A stretch of DNA of 64,000 nt, taken from the NCBI GenBank assembly GCA_902702965.1, contig CACRXP010000021.1, forward strand, positions 971,188 through 1,035,187, in the 5' to 3' direction. The DNA comes from Spirometra erinaceieuropaei (lineage: Eukaryota > Platyhelminthes > Cestoda > Diphyllobothriidea > Diphyllobothriidae). The first letter of the stretch is position 1, and each line of letters starts with the position of its first letter. This document shows, piece after piece, positions 11,820-22,960 of this stretch. The position numbers and the translations under genes are program-made. Under the pieces are notes generated by a model. That model was given only the letters and a program-made list of their open reading frames with translations. It ran no database searches and was not told the DNA's origin.

Positions 11820-12240
11820 GCAGCCTGTCTTACGGGACAGGTGATAATAGGGGTTTTATTAATGGTGGCTGATCGGGATGTACGATACAAGCCGACGGAA
11901 AGCATTATTTGAACAGGTGACTGATCGATGTTGGTCCACTCTCTGTTCCGCTAATACAAAATAGGTCGCCAAAGGCAGTATAGTGGTAACGGACGAGTAG
12001 AAGGCGTATAATCGTCTTCCCTCATAAGTGTATCTGCATTTCTCTGTTAACCACTCAACGAAATTCAAGGACCCTACCACCGAACGGCACACCAATGCCA
12101 TTGAGGCATACTGGGGTAGACTGAAAAGGAAAATCCACGAGGGAGGCCCAGTATGTGGTCGAGTTGTGTGGGCCCAAAGAGACGAAGTAGAGTATCGCCT
12201 TTGGTTTGGCCTCAATGCCATGTCTTTGACAGATGCCTGA
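11820..12240 (+). pseudogene. Merlin-type transposase, C-terminal half
   Basis: DDE transposase remnant of the Merlin/IS1016 (ISXO2-like) superfamily. Across frames it reads WLIGMYDTSRRK near 11860, a degraded VTDE* (second catalytic Asp, Trp changed to stop) near 11985, AYNRLPS, then FSVNHSTKFKDP and RHTNAIEAYWGRLKR with the HTN-x-IE glutamate of the DDE triad. A step of about 36 bp at 11821-11856 (CTGTCTTACGGGAC, TAATAGGGG) is also found inverted at 49560-49600 upstream of the minus-strand Merlin exon, and may be the element end. The N-terminal half is missing, so the copy is inactive. Confidence 0.7.
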
Positions 12241-12815
12241 GAACTGTTCCTGTCCCATGTTGTGCAGACTTACCCTTTTTAAAAGTAATTTTGTCTTGTA
12301 ATAAACTGCCATAATGCGAATGTATGTCGTATATTCAGGTGTACGTGTGTAACGATGGGGAAGGTTGGGTAACAGTGACCATTGTCCATGTAACCTCCTG
12401 TGATGTTCGTTCGGCCAGTCCATGTGAGGCCGTCGGGGAAAGTCCAAGTAGTGCGTGAAAGTCGGCCTGCAACCGCTAATATAGCCTGCAGGCGTTTGAA
12501 TCCACTGTTAAGGGTATTATTTTTAGGTAACGGATTTTTTGAGTGCCATCTCCCGATTGTTACCGCTGAAACGAGTACCCTGCAAATTTACGAATGACGT
12601 TGGACAGTGGTGACTTCCTTTCCATAGCGTTCTCGTTAAAGCGCCTATTAATGACGAATTTACGACGAAATTGTACTCGAGAGCAAATAGCGCAATTCAA
12701 ATCCTCACTTAATGACGCATTCAAACCTATCCAAGCTATATGACTTTGGAGAAGAGATCGCAAAGAATTCGTTTTACTCTTGACTAATTCATTTGTTGCG
12801 ACAACCTGAAATCGT
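12241..12815. other. No gene recognised
   Basis: May include the 3' end of the Merlin element, but no terminal repeat was identified. Confidence 0.35.
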
Positions 12816-12819
12816 TGGC

Positions 12820-12915
12820 ATCCGCTTACGATATAGAAGAATAACATTAAGAAACAAAGACAAGGGAGACTGGAATGGCCATTTCTGGCTCATGGACGTC
12901 GTCAGTCAGTCATAC
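12820..12915 (-). repeat. SINE tail fragment with degenerate hammerhead motif
   Basis: Read on the minus strand: GACTGA, CTGACGA, a diverged stem II, GAAA, TGGCCATT, CCAGTC, then CTCCCTTGTCTTTG. This is the segment that follows the tRNA-like head in the SINE copies at 40.7 and 52.2 kb. The hammerhead core residues (CUGANGA at 12905-12899, GAAA) are present, but stem II (GUCC/AGCC) no longer pairs fully. The tRNA-like head is absent. Confidence 0.55.
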
Positions 12916-13655
12916 CCCGCCCTGAAATGTGCAACACCTGGTGAGCGCCCTTCAAACATCCGCTTACGATCATCTTAAGGTGTGACTAGATTGCCACCGA
13001 GTCTATATGCCTTAGTTAAAATGTGTTGCCTTGGCAGCGAAACTTTATTGAATTTCCATCCAGAGTTTAGGCAAGTTTCTCCACTGTCTCAGGAACTGTC
13101 TCTTTGCCACTCAAATATGTCGACCTCTCTTGAGTCGCCTGTCATACCTAATAAAAGCCGTTTGAAAAATGATGGTGCTTGCCTGGTGTGGTGAGCACAG
13201 CACCGCAAATGCCCACAGGATTCCCGCCGGAAGCGCCACCCCACGTTCACTCGACTCACGCGCTGGCTCAACAGCGCGAGCCAGCTAAACGCATCCCCAT
13301 GCCGTCCGCAAACGAAGCTGATCGATTTATTGATACACTAATGCCAACAGCTGCTTTTCTGAGCCTGAACTTAGCACAGCCCGGCATTGCGCCAGATGAC
13401 TGACTTACGCGCTCTGTCTCGCTCAAAAAGTGATGCGTGCGAGCCAGATGCATTATAATTCACGCGATTGGTTCCAATCAGTTGTTTGTGCTAACTGTAA
13501 ATAGTGCGACTTTATCCCTATTTTACTGGCATTCCTCTATTTCTATCCACCCTCTTGAAATGGATGTCAGGGGCGATGTCGATGGGTAACCAACCAAATT
13601 TTCATATAACCGATTGCCTTAAGAAGAAAACATTGTACCCTGACTGTCGGTCCTG
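12916..13655. other. No gene recognised
   Basis: Contains short frames without known domains. Confidence 0.35.
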
Positions 13656-13659
13656 AAAG

Positions 13660-14050
13660 GGCCAAGTTATCACGTCATTTAGCCGCCTTCCATATCACGG
13701 CTTTTTGCGCATCGTGGTGGTCTAACAGTGCGTCAGATTGTTTCTAGTGAGTAATATGTGATGAGAGCCGTGGGGACGCATTCCTTCATAATTAACCCAA
13801 TTCCCTTTTCTCTCTCCCAGGCACCAGTCCACTGTTCGAGTAGATCAGTTATCTGATGCTGAGATCGTGAGAGGTGGTTGGCATGACTGAGAACAGCTCG
13901 TTTGCGCGTACTACATGCATGACTTGGGCCCCAGTACGCACCCACCAGGGATGCACACACGAAGGCTGAGACCAGTCAGTTCTCTCATGCAGCAGAGGAG
14001 CCACATGAAGAAAGGAACCGAGGATCACACTTTCCAATTTCGTGAAAGGT
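13660..14050 (-). repeat. Putative 3' UTR of zinc-finger LINE copy B
   Basis: Matches 8310-8850 in order: a TTATC-CGTCA step, a CACGGCT step, a run of TCTCCC-rich sequence, a TACATG-ACGACTTGGCCCC step and a CACACTT-CCA-TTGCGTGAA step. It directly precedes (minus sense: follows) finger-coding sequence, as at copy A. Confidence 0.5.
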
Positions 14051-15290
14051 GCCGGTGGTTTAGGGTTTAGGAGGTGTCCGTGTGTGGTGCATGTATTGGT
14101 GGGTAAACGTGCGGTGACGTGATCCTTTTCGCGATGATTAACCACAGGTTTTTATGAATGTACGTGAAACCAAATATATCAGTGTTACGGCTGAATGTTT
14201 GAGGGAGGTTCTGGAAATTGAGGCGATGACGTTTGGTGTATGTTGGTGTTCCAAGCACTGGTTCGCCAGTCTCTGTGCGATGGATTCGCCAGCGACCGAC
14301 CCGGCCGATGCGTGATGTGCGTGTGTTGAGGCAGTGTGGGCAGGATAGGTTGAAGCTGCAGAATTGATCGCAGTGATGATGCTGTAAACGATGGTCGCGC
14401 AGGTGGATGGAGAGTTGGCCGTGCTGGAGATGGATTATTTGTCCGGCGTGGCAGGTGTGTTTAGCGTTTCAATGTTGCACTGAATTTCGCGTGATGTGAA
14501 TGTGTGATCGAAAAGGGACATGTTGGGATCGAGTCTGCATTCCGATAGAGGTGGCGGTAGTGGTGAGCGTTAGGGTGCTGCTTGATGGGGCGTCGACAGT
14601 GTCCTAACCGGTGGTGAGAGTGGGGGAAATGGTGGTCGTCGCTGCGGAGAATGTGGCAGCCATGATGGAGTGAGGGACGGGGGGGAAGCGGGGGAATGCG
14701 CGCCGATGGTGATGGTGGTCGCAATCGTCGCCGTCGTGGGGATTGTGGCAGCGGTGACGGCGGAGGAATTTGCGGAGACAGGAGATGCATTTGTAGTGCG
14801 GTTATTGCTTCGAGTCCCTAGGTGTCTGACGGGACCGATCCATGTATGTAGTTTTCGTTGACAGCGAGGATGCTTTGTGAGTAGCATGGTGTTAGGTCAA
14901 GAGATCACGGCGCATGCGACTTGTGAGTCGCCCCTTATCTTTGGTAGTAGCGATCCGGTTGGCTTCGTATATTGTTGTTTCAGTGTTCACTGCACTTCTC
15001 CAGGTCGGTCGGTCCTGGGAGAAGTACTCTCAGGTCTCCGAACTCATTTGTAGACGCTTAAAAGAGCTTTTTAAAGCGGCCTTGTAACATCGCTGTTGTC
15101 GCTCCTTTCGGCGAGCACCCGCAGCGACGACTCCATAGGAGAGTCGCACGGGCAATCGCTTGTCGTCCATCATCATGACGTTCCATTACAGTTAAATTTG
15201 CCTCAGCCCGGCGCGGATGCTGAGGATCTCAGTTCACTGCAAGATTTCCGTGCCCAGGATCTTGCCCTGCCATCTCACCTTTAGTCATTA
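14051..15290 (-). pseudogene. Zinc-finger LINE copy B, C-terminal portion
   Basis: Minus-strand remnant of the same LINE family as copy A. Near 15220-15160 it reads GILSI and MMMDDKRLPVRLSYG, then RCYKAALKSSFKRLQ, TWRSAV, ETTIYEANRIA and a first-finger relic HPRCQRKLHTWIG. A low-complexity Pro/Ser/Thr linker follows. Near 14250-14150 there is GTPTYTKRHRLNFQNLPQTF, corresponding to GAPTYTRRxRLHCPHCPRTF with finger cysteines lost. There are several frame changes. The RT core is absent, so the copy is 5'-truncated. Confidence 0.72.
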
Positions 15291-15590
15291 TGGTCGCCCT
15301 AGCAGCCGCGCCATGAGCAAATCTGACCCTTTTTGGTTACACGTTGTCGAAAATTCCGTCACCAGACAGTGCAAGCAGCATTTGAATATTGTGTTTCGTT
15401 TTTGGGCCCTTGAAGCAAGCTTCCTCTCTGAACCGGGTGCATTTTTTGCTTGGAGGATGTGCCCAGAGCAACGAAAACCCGCTGACCTCGTGAAGATTGT
15501 TGACATCAATAGTTCATTGAACGACGGTCAGCTGGCTTCGTACATTAGCACTGCAGTATCCATGTATGCACTGACATTTATTCCTCTGAA
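15291..15590. other. No gene recognised
   Basis: Sits between a LINE tail (minus) and a PLE 3' region (plus). It may hold more PLE sequence, but no motif was recognised. Confidence 0.3.
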
Positions 15591-16210
15591 TGGCAGTACT
15601 TATTAAACAATAACCCATCGTGCACACAGCCTCCTTGGCGAAGTCTCAGCCGCGAATATGGAAGATAATGAAACCGAAAGACTCGCTGCCACGGCAAGAA
15701 ACGTCTGGAATCGTTTATCGGACCTGGTGCAGCTGCGGACAAAACAACTACGTCGGAGAAACCGGAAGACAGCCCCGAACGCGAATGACCGAACACGCCG
15801 CAGCGGTGCGGAGAAATGACGCCAGCTCTCTAGTTGCAGTCCATTCGACGAGATCCGGTCACACATTGCAATTCACGTAGCCGAAATTCTCACTAGAGGT
15901 GGCAACCGCTTCAGCCGTGAGCTGCTTGAGTCATGGTTCACTGGCCTCCAGCCCATCAACGAGTGCAACGACCTTCCCCCTCCATTCTGCGTGCTGAGAC
16001 TTCGCCTAGGCGGAGTAATTAGCCACGCGGGGAGCGCGCACTTGAACACTTCACCCAACGCCAGGGTCAGTGGATCAGATGGTCGAGCCATCATCACACC
16101 AACATCCAGCGCACGTGATGACATTACAGCAATTAACGGCGCGAATGTCCGCCATGAAGCAGTCATCATACCAAGTGCAACGAACGCTGATGAAAGGAAG
16201 GAGCCGTAAA
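15591..16210 (+). pseudogene. Penelope-like element type 1: GIY-YIG endonuclease and C-terminus
   Basis: PLE proteins combine a reverse transcriptase with a C-terminal GIY-YIG endonuclease. Here the linker (PKDSLPRQETSGIVY) leads into SGIVYRTWCSCGQNNYVGETGR, here split for length: GIVY then NYVGETGR with the catalytic arginine, then TRMTEHAAAVRRND. After a frame change near 15880 it continues with ILTRGGNRFSRELLESWF, carrying the expected catalytic glutamate of the ELLESWF block, and then LRLRLGGVISHAGSA and SGSDGRAIITPTS. The order and spacing fit the family. The RT part is absent, and the frame change makes it a pseudogene. Confidence 0.75.
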
Positions 16211-16345
16211 TATTCATAGGTATGCGGTAGCATGGCGAGTGCGTCCTTTAAATACTGCAGCCCTTTGTGCATGAACCATCCCTATTTGATTTTGTCTCTG
16301 ATGGTGGGTTCGAGCAAGAATCCGAAACGTCCGGCGAATAAGGCT
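16211..16345 (+). repeat. PLE 3' repeat region with hammerhead-like motif
   Basis: Follows the PLE C-terminus in sense orientation. Positions 16298-16331 read CTGATGG, stem II GGGTTC...GAATCC (6 bp with one G-U pair), GAAA and CGTC. This fits the hammerhead core found in PLE terminal repeats, except that CUGAUGA has become CUGAUGG, so activity is unlikely. The upstream TTAAATACTGCA step is shared with the minus strand of 37580-37600. Confidence 0.6.
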
Positions 16346-16439
16346 CTCATCCCAGCGATCGTGTCTCCTTCTTCACGACAGCCTCCTGGGACTGGTCCCT
16401 TTGCTTCTATTGACTTCCACGTGATGTTGAGTATTTCTG

Positions 16440-16605
16440 ATCACAACCGACAGAACGTGGGCCCATGTGCCTGAGTGATTAACTGAACAACAGATCGGGG
16501 CTGCAGTTTCAGGTCTTCCCCGACTGGGTTTGATGACTGATGACGGCCAATAAGCCACAAAAGGCCAGTACATTCCTCCCTGTCTTTTGTCGGTAATACT
16601 GTTCG
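16440..16605 (+). repeat. Degenerate tRNA-derived SINE with hammerhead relic
   Basis: CACAACCGACAG, GGGCCCATGTGCCTGAGTG and a TGATGACTGATGACGGCCAATAAGCCA step, here given as parts: CTGATGA, GGCC AATA AGCC, CAAA, AGGCCA. This matches the order of the SINE copies at 40.7 and 52.2 kb. The GAAA of the core has become CAAA. Diverged copy. Confidence 0.5.
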
Positions 16606-16615
16606 ACGGCAAGTT

Positions 16616-17540
16616 CAAGTGACCGATCGCATGAAATGTTGACTGAAATTGGCAAATGCGTATTCGATTAGGAAGGGCTGTAATACAGATTAGCTTGCGG
16701 CATTATGTCGTATTATTTCAGGCACACTAGGATGTCGGCTTTTAAATGCAGTCGACGAAAAATTACTACTTGTGTAGTAGCCATTTTTATTGACTTTCGA
16801 TGACCTTATAAATTCAAAGACGGTTTATTAAAGTAATGTGTAAGAATATTCCTTCTTTTACCCATTTGGTAACAAATCACATCTTCAAATTTTATACTCG
16901 AAGAACGGACATATTTCGGTTTTAAAAGGGAAGTTTTTAATTATGAGATTCTTAAGGTTGTGTGATATCCATTCAAATAGAATTTCATCTGTCTGTTTAG
17001 TAATGCTCCTCATGGAGTGTACAACATAGGCCACATATCCTGGAGGATTTCATGAAGCCTATTTGACATCTACTTAAATGAAGAGAAAGAAATGTTTTTG
17101 ATCGCACGGAAAATATACGGCTAGTAGACTGAAAGCTCCAAACACAGATACAACGCAGATTGAGATCAAAATTATTCTGAAATTGAAAAACCTTCTTAAA
17201 ACTGCAAGATACGGTTTCTTCGAATATAAGATTTGAAAAAGACTTGATTTGTTACCAAATGGTTACAAGAAGGAATATTCGTACACATGATTTCTACAAA
17301 CTGTGTTTGCATTGATATGGGTATCGAAAGTCAATAAAAATGCCTACTACATAAGTAGTCACTTTTTGTCTACTGCAGTCATTTCAGGCGGCTGAAACGA
17401 AGTGCATTTAGAAGTCAACATCCTACTGTGTCTGAAATAATACGGCATTATGCCGCAAGCTAATTAGTATTACAGCCCCTTATCGAATACGCTTTTGCCA
17501 ATTTCGATCAACATTCCATAAGATCGGTCACGGACTGGAT
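16616..17540. mobile_element. Long-TIR (foldback) element, non-coding
   Basis: Two arms of roughly 310 bp (about 16616-16930 and 17220-17540) are inverted copies of each other. Paired steps include GACCGATCGCATG with its counterpart CATAAGATCGGTC, TTAGCTTGCGGCATTATG with CATTATGCCGCAAGCTAA, and TATTGACTTTCGAT with ATCGAAAGTCAATA. The middle of about 290 bp has no ORF. This looks like a non-autonomous TIR or foldback transposon. A relative lies at 34725-35470 and an arm at 1-115. The superfamily is unknown and no target-site duplication was established. Confidence 0.75.
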
Positions 17541-18215
17541 GCAGCTGCCTCTACGGAGGAGATAATCTTATTTGTGCTTAAAAGTATGTGTCTTGTCGTG
17601 TGAGCACAGCAAGGTGTTTAAAAATTGACGATATAAGTTCGCCTTATTGGCTTTCCATGGTGTTTGAGGCCAATATTGCCTATAATTTCAATACTAATAA
17701 CGCCTTATTTCCAAGCCGGCTTCCTTCAAGTTTGCCGAGACAAAATATCACCCGTTTAAGGAGAAAAACTCTTCTTAAACAAATTATAACGTGTCCTGAG
17801 GGCCATAAAGGTTTTGACAAGATGAACTATGCATGGGGACGTTTTCCATCGACGATGGAGACGCGGCGTAGTGGGCTGATGAGTTCACTAGCCAGGGCTG
17901 CCACTCATCGTCGCCACGCTTGAGAAAACGGGCGAAGTTCAAGTGGCTGCTGTTGTGTCTGCTGGAACGGCGTGCTGACGGGTGAAGTGTGTTTTTGCAA
18001 ATGAGCTTGACCCTATCTTCTGGGTCACTAGGATGGAGTTTTTGTTGAGCGACTGTGAACTGGAATTTGGATAGACGTTCGACATATAGGCTAGTCAATG
18101 CGGTCTCCTGCCGACACGTAATATTTAACACCACTTTGTCCTTTACAACTACGCAAAATTTTGTAGATGATGATTTTATTCAAATCATAGAAATTAATCT
18201 CTTGGTGCTAACGCA
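17541..18215. other. No gene recognised
   Basis: A TTTGTAGATGATGATTTTATTCAAAT step near 18160 may be an older LINE piece, but nothing is firm. Confidence 0.3.
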
Positions 18216-19148
18216 GCTATAAATGCCTTCAGTCATTGGAGGTACAAAGAGATCGATGTGGCCAGTCTCACCTATCAATCATTTATTTATGCCGATGATT
18301 TCAAATGTGTATATTCTTTCAATAAATCTACGAGCCTTCATTGCCTGCAGCAAATCCATGCTGACTTGTTGCTCTCTCAGCTTGGAGCTCAAAATGCCTA
18401 ATGGAATTCTGTCCGTCTAAATGTCGCTACACGTGTTTTGGACCTGATAGGTTACCCCATCCAGTGGTCTTTCAAGGCACACCTATGACTGAATGTACCA
18501 TCATCAAGGATTTAGGTTTAAGCTACACTGGCTGACAGAATTACAGCCAAAGCTGCCCAGATTTGTGGCTTTATTTCTTACAATTTCCATTTTCTCGAAA
18601 TTAAATCAAGACTGTATCATATGATTCTACTTCCCATTCTCGAGTATTGTTGCCCAATCTTTGGTTTGATGAACGAGGCTAGTTCTTAAAAAATTGAAAA
18701 TTTTCAAAGACGTTTTTCTAAAAAACTTTTAGATATTAAACGTCAAACTATCTCCTACTCAGATAGATGTCAGCTAACTAACCCAAATTTTGTATGGTTT
18801 CGAAGACTAGAAGCAGGCTTCTGTTTCCTCTTTCGCATTTATAATAGTTCACATCTTCATCGGATTTCAGGCCTTACCCCTAGTAGTCGCCCATATAATC
18901 TTCGCAACTCTTCCTTGATTATACCTTCTTCGGCTTCCTCCACCTCTGAACGCCCTCTTTTTTTCGCTTCCAGATATAATTTCCTCTGGAATAACCTTCT
19001 AATAGCTATAGGATCATCAGATAATCTGCACACCTTAAAGAGAAGGCTACGCCATTATCTGAATACTGGCTCGATTAAACTTTTATTTTCCTCATCCTTC
19101 CCGGACAACTTTCGCTATGACATTGAGAAAGAGCCACGGGGAATTTAG
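18216..19148 (+). pseudogene. CR1-like LINE copy C: RT C-terminal half
   Basis: Starts within RT motif C, where the frame reads SFIYADDFKCVYSF with an intact YADD. It continues with LQQIHADLL, a G-KITAKAAQICGFI-like block, SRLYHMILLPILEYC, the conserved ENFQRRFSKKLLD block (LINE QRRFTK motif), RRLEAGFCFLFRI, SSRPYNLRNSS and FFASRYNFLWNNL, corresponding to the CR1/jockey F-F-S-R-x-x-x-x-W-N-x-L motif. In-frame stops and frame changes occur (near 18415, 18490, 18687). The endonuclease and the RT N-terminus are missing, which is the usual 5' truncation. A second copy of the same end is at 62185-62548. Confidence 0.78.
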
Positions 19149-19860
19149 GACGCCGCCATTTACTTTCCGTATCTGCTCACATTTCCTTCCTTTGTGAGTT
19201 GTATCGTTTCCTACGATCCCTAACCAGAAATGTTAATTTTTTTCGACTTTTCAGTTCCTGCATCGTGCCCTCACAGAATTCGATTCATCGACGCTCTTCC
19301 CGAAGCCTTCTGTATTCGCAATATACTCGTAGTCTGGTCGAATTTCCCTTGCCCCCTCCTCGGCTGGACTCGAAGCTGGCTGTAACCGATCGCATCTGGG
19401 TTCCTATCGCCTCGAGACTGGCCTTCTACTCGCCACTTTGACATGAATGGTCTCATCCGGCATATGAATTCTGCCTTGATGATGCCTGTTTCGAACCTTT
19501 TACTCAGTACCACATACAGGCCAGTCCTGCCTGACTCGCCTACTTACCCCTTCATGAAATCCGCTATACGCTGCCACATACAGACCAGTCCTGCTTGCTT
19601 TTTATAAATTCAGGAGAGACAGTTTTTTCTCCTATAGTGTTAATCTACTCATACTCGTTTTGTTTATATGTTAGGAGTTTTTTTAACTGCTCCCTCACCA
19701 GTTTTCGTAACATACTACTTATCCAATAAATATTAAGTAACTATTGTATAGATTCTGCTTACCTGTTCTAAAATTCTAAAATTCATGTAAAAGTTACTCT
19801 TACTTGCTATGAACGGACCCCCACGGGTCCTGAATGGAATTTATCATCATTATCATCTCG
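19149..19860 (+). repeat. 3' UTR of CR1-like LINE copy C
   Basis: Follows the ORF stop. The sequence around 19340-19620 (GATCGCATCTGGGTTCCT, CATACAGGCCAGTCCTGCC) is repeated on the minus strand at 61395-61920. It ends with ACGGACCCCCACGGGTCC, TGAATGGAATTTATCATCAT and a short ATCATT-type repeat, a 3' end style typical of CR1-like LINEs. Confidence 0.65.
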
Positions 19861-21250
19861 CATCTTCCAAAGTTGCTTACCTTTGGTAAGCAGCGAACGA
19901 ACCAGACATTAGCCATACGGGGAAAGAAAAATGACCTAAGGGAGAAAAAGTTATCCGCACATGCTAGGAGCCTAAAACTGCAGTAAGACCATCTTCAGGC
20001 CTGAAAAACGTATTCTGCAGAAGATATCGTAGGGTCACATCCGGTTTTGCCTTTAGGAGCGCGAGGCTAGCTCCCAGAAAACGGTCGGAAAGAAAGGGAC
20101 ACGATCGTTGGAGCGAACTTTTTGTAGGAGAACAATATCCTTATCTCATTCGATCTCTGATAATGGATGCCGGTATGAATCCGGAACGTAAGAAGAACAA
20201 AACCCACTTTTTTAATTTTTTTGACCTATTTCGCGGGCTGTCACGCTTAAAGGTCGACCGAGAAGAGCGTCGAGGGGGTTTTGCCAAAATACCGAAGGGA
20301 ATCATGCGGTGATTACCACAGGCACGAAGGGGGACGCGGCGATTGGACTTCTGAGCAGACGCCTTGACTAAGCTCTTTAACGAACCCTCCCAGCCCCAAG
20401 AGTTCGGATATCATTCTCGATCAACCGCCTTTTACACGGAAAAAGTAAGGATAGGCTGCTAGGTTAGACCACCTCAATGTTCACTTGCTTTTATGGAGCA
20501 GGTTATGCAGCTCACACGAGTCGCAACCTATTCGAAAGGACACGAAAACATCTCCCGTCATGACAGAGAAAAAGCAAAATAAGAAGCATAACAGCGGCAC
20601 TCACACGCCGATTTGTTTATTGGGGGCATTATGTGGACACCAACGAATCCTTTCGTGCGATTTTTAAGTCCTTCCCGGACTGTCCTAAGTCACTGAAGCA
20701 GTGTCTGCTAGCAAAGGCAGAAGCGGCTGCAATCAGGTTGTGCAAGTGGGCCCTGTGGATACAGGAAAATTTCGTGCAAGTTCCTGATTTACCGTGATCA
20801 AAGGTGGGCTTCCTGCATGCGACTCCCCGTGCCCTTCTTCCCTTCTACTCTGGCGGTTTTTCCTAGCCCTCTCCCCATTCACTCTCATCCTTATCACCTG
20901 ACTAGACTGATACACACTGTCTCTCATTATTCCCCCATATTCCCCAACTCCCATTTGTGTGGAAAGATGAGCATTAACTGGTCTCTCAATAACCACACGT
21001 ATGTTTTTAATTAACTTACCCTGTTATATGCACTGACCCGATGAGAATTTATCGAAAACAAGTACATACCAACATTTAATGTGGCTTATAAACTAACAAT
21101 TCGGGCTTTGTATTATGCGAACATTGTTGGCGGGTAGTTAACACGACGGAATAATTTTTAGATTTCAGAGCAATACTGATCGACTCGAGTATAACAGGCT
21201 TATCAGTGACAGATAAAATTTAATCGCGTTGCTACTCATAGATAAAAAGT
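19861..21250. other. No gene recognised
   Basis: Short frames only, with no known domain. Confidence 0.35.
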
Positions 21251-21319
21251 ATATCATTGTGGAATTCAGACGGGTAGGTGGTGGGAAAAGGAAGACACGA
21301 TAACTGGAAGAACAGTTTT

Positions 21320-21480
21320 ATTGACCCGACGTTTCGGATTCACACTCGAATTCATCATTAGAGGCAGAATTAGATAAGGGTGTTGTGTTCCTAAAGGCAA
21401 CTCCATCTCATTGGCCTACCTCCACTCTCGACCCCGCCGACAATAGCCCTCTTCCTCAATAATCTTCCACCTGCCCTTCT
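21320..21480 (-). repeat. PLE terminal repeat with hammerhead-like motif
   Basis: On the minus strand, 21361-21328 read CTAATGA (CUGAUGA with one change), GAATTC-GAGTGT-GAATCC (stem II with one mismatch), GAAA and CGTC. The flanks could form a weak stem I. It matches the PLE repeats at 16.3 and 37.5 kb. No PLE coding sequence is attached. Confidence 0.55.
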
Positions 21481-21499
21481 ACCCCCTTCTGACATTGTT

Positions 21500-22490
21500 G
21501 TGGGCAAAAACGATATCCTAACAATAATATTTTAACTTAAAAGACTGACAATTGATATTTCAGAGTGTATATATGCCTTGACTGACTCTAAACCTTATGG
21601 CGCACCGACTAACATTTGAGAGACTTGAGTTCAGGAAAAGATTTTGCAGTCCCTCCGCGCTAACATGCAAGTTTTCCACTGAATTAGAATAATGCGTAAC
21701 GGACGTTTTTGCGCAATCTATTCTGCTCAAAAGGGTCGTTAATCTCCATCATGGGAATTTTAGTATTTCGATAAAGACTAGTGCATGTAGGAATACTCGT
21801 CTTGCGAAACCCAGCATAACTTCAGTATTTCTTTAGAAAATGGGTATTCAAACACCAAAACACACTACGACGTAGAAAAAATGAAAATGCCCCATCTATA
21901 CTCTTCGTGCCTGATACCAGCGCGTGAACTCTGTTTGCGTTCCTGGCCGACTTGACATTTCGAACATCGCATCCGACGACGTCAACCCTGTACTCCGACT
22001 TAACCTGCACTGGCCAGGCACCCACGCATCATGAACGAGTCCATAAGTGAGAAAACGGGAACTCCGAGGACTGTCTCCTCTGAGTCAGAGTGCAAAAGGG
22101 ACGATGGTGGGAGTTGGTCGGAGCTTGGCCGGCTGCCAGCTAAGAGGCCAGTGGCTCTGGTGAGGTTCTTGCAGCCAGGTCCCTAGTCTGTAACTTTATT
22201 TCCAACTAGAGTCCAGTCGAAACAGCCATGAGAGCCAGCGACGACTCTCCCCAGGACGATCGGGGACCCACGGTGAGCGCGTGCAACTTCTGATGAGTGT
22301 GAACAGGAGACAAAGACAGTGTTGATATCAAATGGCGGCGGACTGGATGGCAGCGCTCTAAACTTCATATGATTGCGCCATTACAGACCCGTAATCGTGT
22401 AATTAGCGTGTTGAATCCGATTTCTCACCAAAGCGTTCGTTTCTGAATTAGTATCTTTCGTACTTGTGCCCCCAAACCGGCCATGTGGTA
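21500..22490. other. No gene recognised
   Basis: Short frames only. Confidence 0.35.
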
Positions 22491-22499
22491 GATGCGCTG

Positions 22500-22960
22500 G
22501 ACCAGCACGGGAGCCATACCGGATTCTGACAGACGTTATCGGATTGCGCACCATAAAAAATGCCAGCATTGCCGGGTGCGGTGGCAGACACGCCTGACGG
22601 TAGACGTCGTGTACACTGGGACCCCTGCCGCCCCCCATTGTTTTTGTTGGTCAAAAACCTGGTCAGTTGCTGTGTGGACCAGGGGTGTGGAGTGGAACGC
22701 CAAGGTGTGGGCTCGACCGTGCCATCCACCTGCGCTCTCTCCCGCCTCCGGCCTTCTTGACTATGTCTTGACAGCGGGTCCAGGTGGGTGATGGGGAGAG
22801 AGTGCGGCAGGTGCTGTGCAAGTCTACACTCACAAGTCACCGTCCCTGCCCTCATCTTGCTGTGGAGCACATGATAGACATCGTCGGCAACGACGGTCGA
22901 ATCTTCCGTGCTTCTTTTTGCAAGCATATAAGCCCAGGTTAACAGACTTGAAATTGACCT
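22500..22960 (-). repeat. Family-R repeat, long copy
   Basis: The minus strand matches 7935-8170: CGACCGTCGTTGCCGACGAT, CTCCCCATCACCCACCTGGA, CAAGAAGGCCGGAGGCGGGA and GGTGGATGGCACGG steps. A 172-residue open frame covers it (22448-22966) but is low-complexity and has no recognised domain. I treat it as a shadow over a repeat. Confidence 0.6.

Noticed and set aside
12028..12240. Host gene encoding a 70-residue protein
   Set aside because: It is the end of a Merlin-type transposase; the upstream part continues in another frame with stops.
17876..17900. CTGATGAG as a hammerhead core
   Set aside because: No GAAA after a pairing stem II; chance match.
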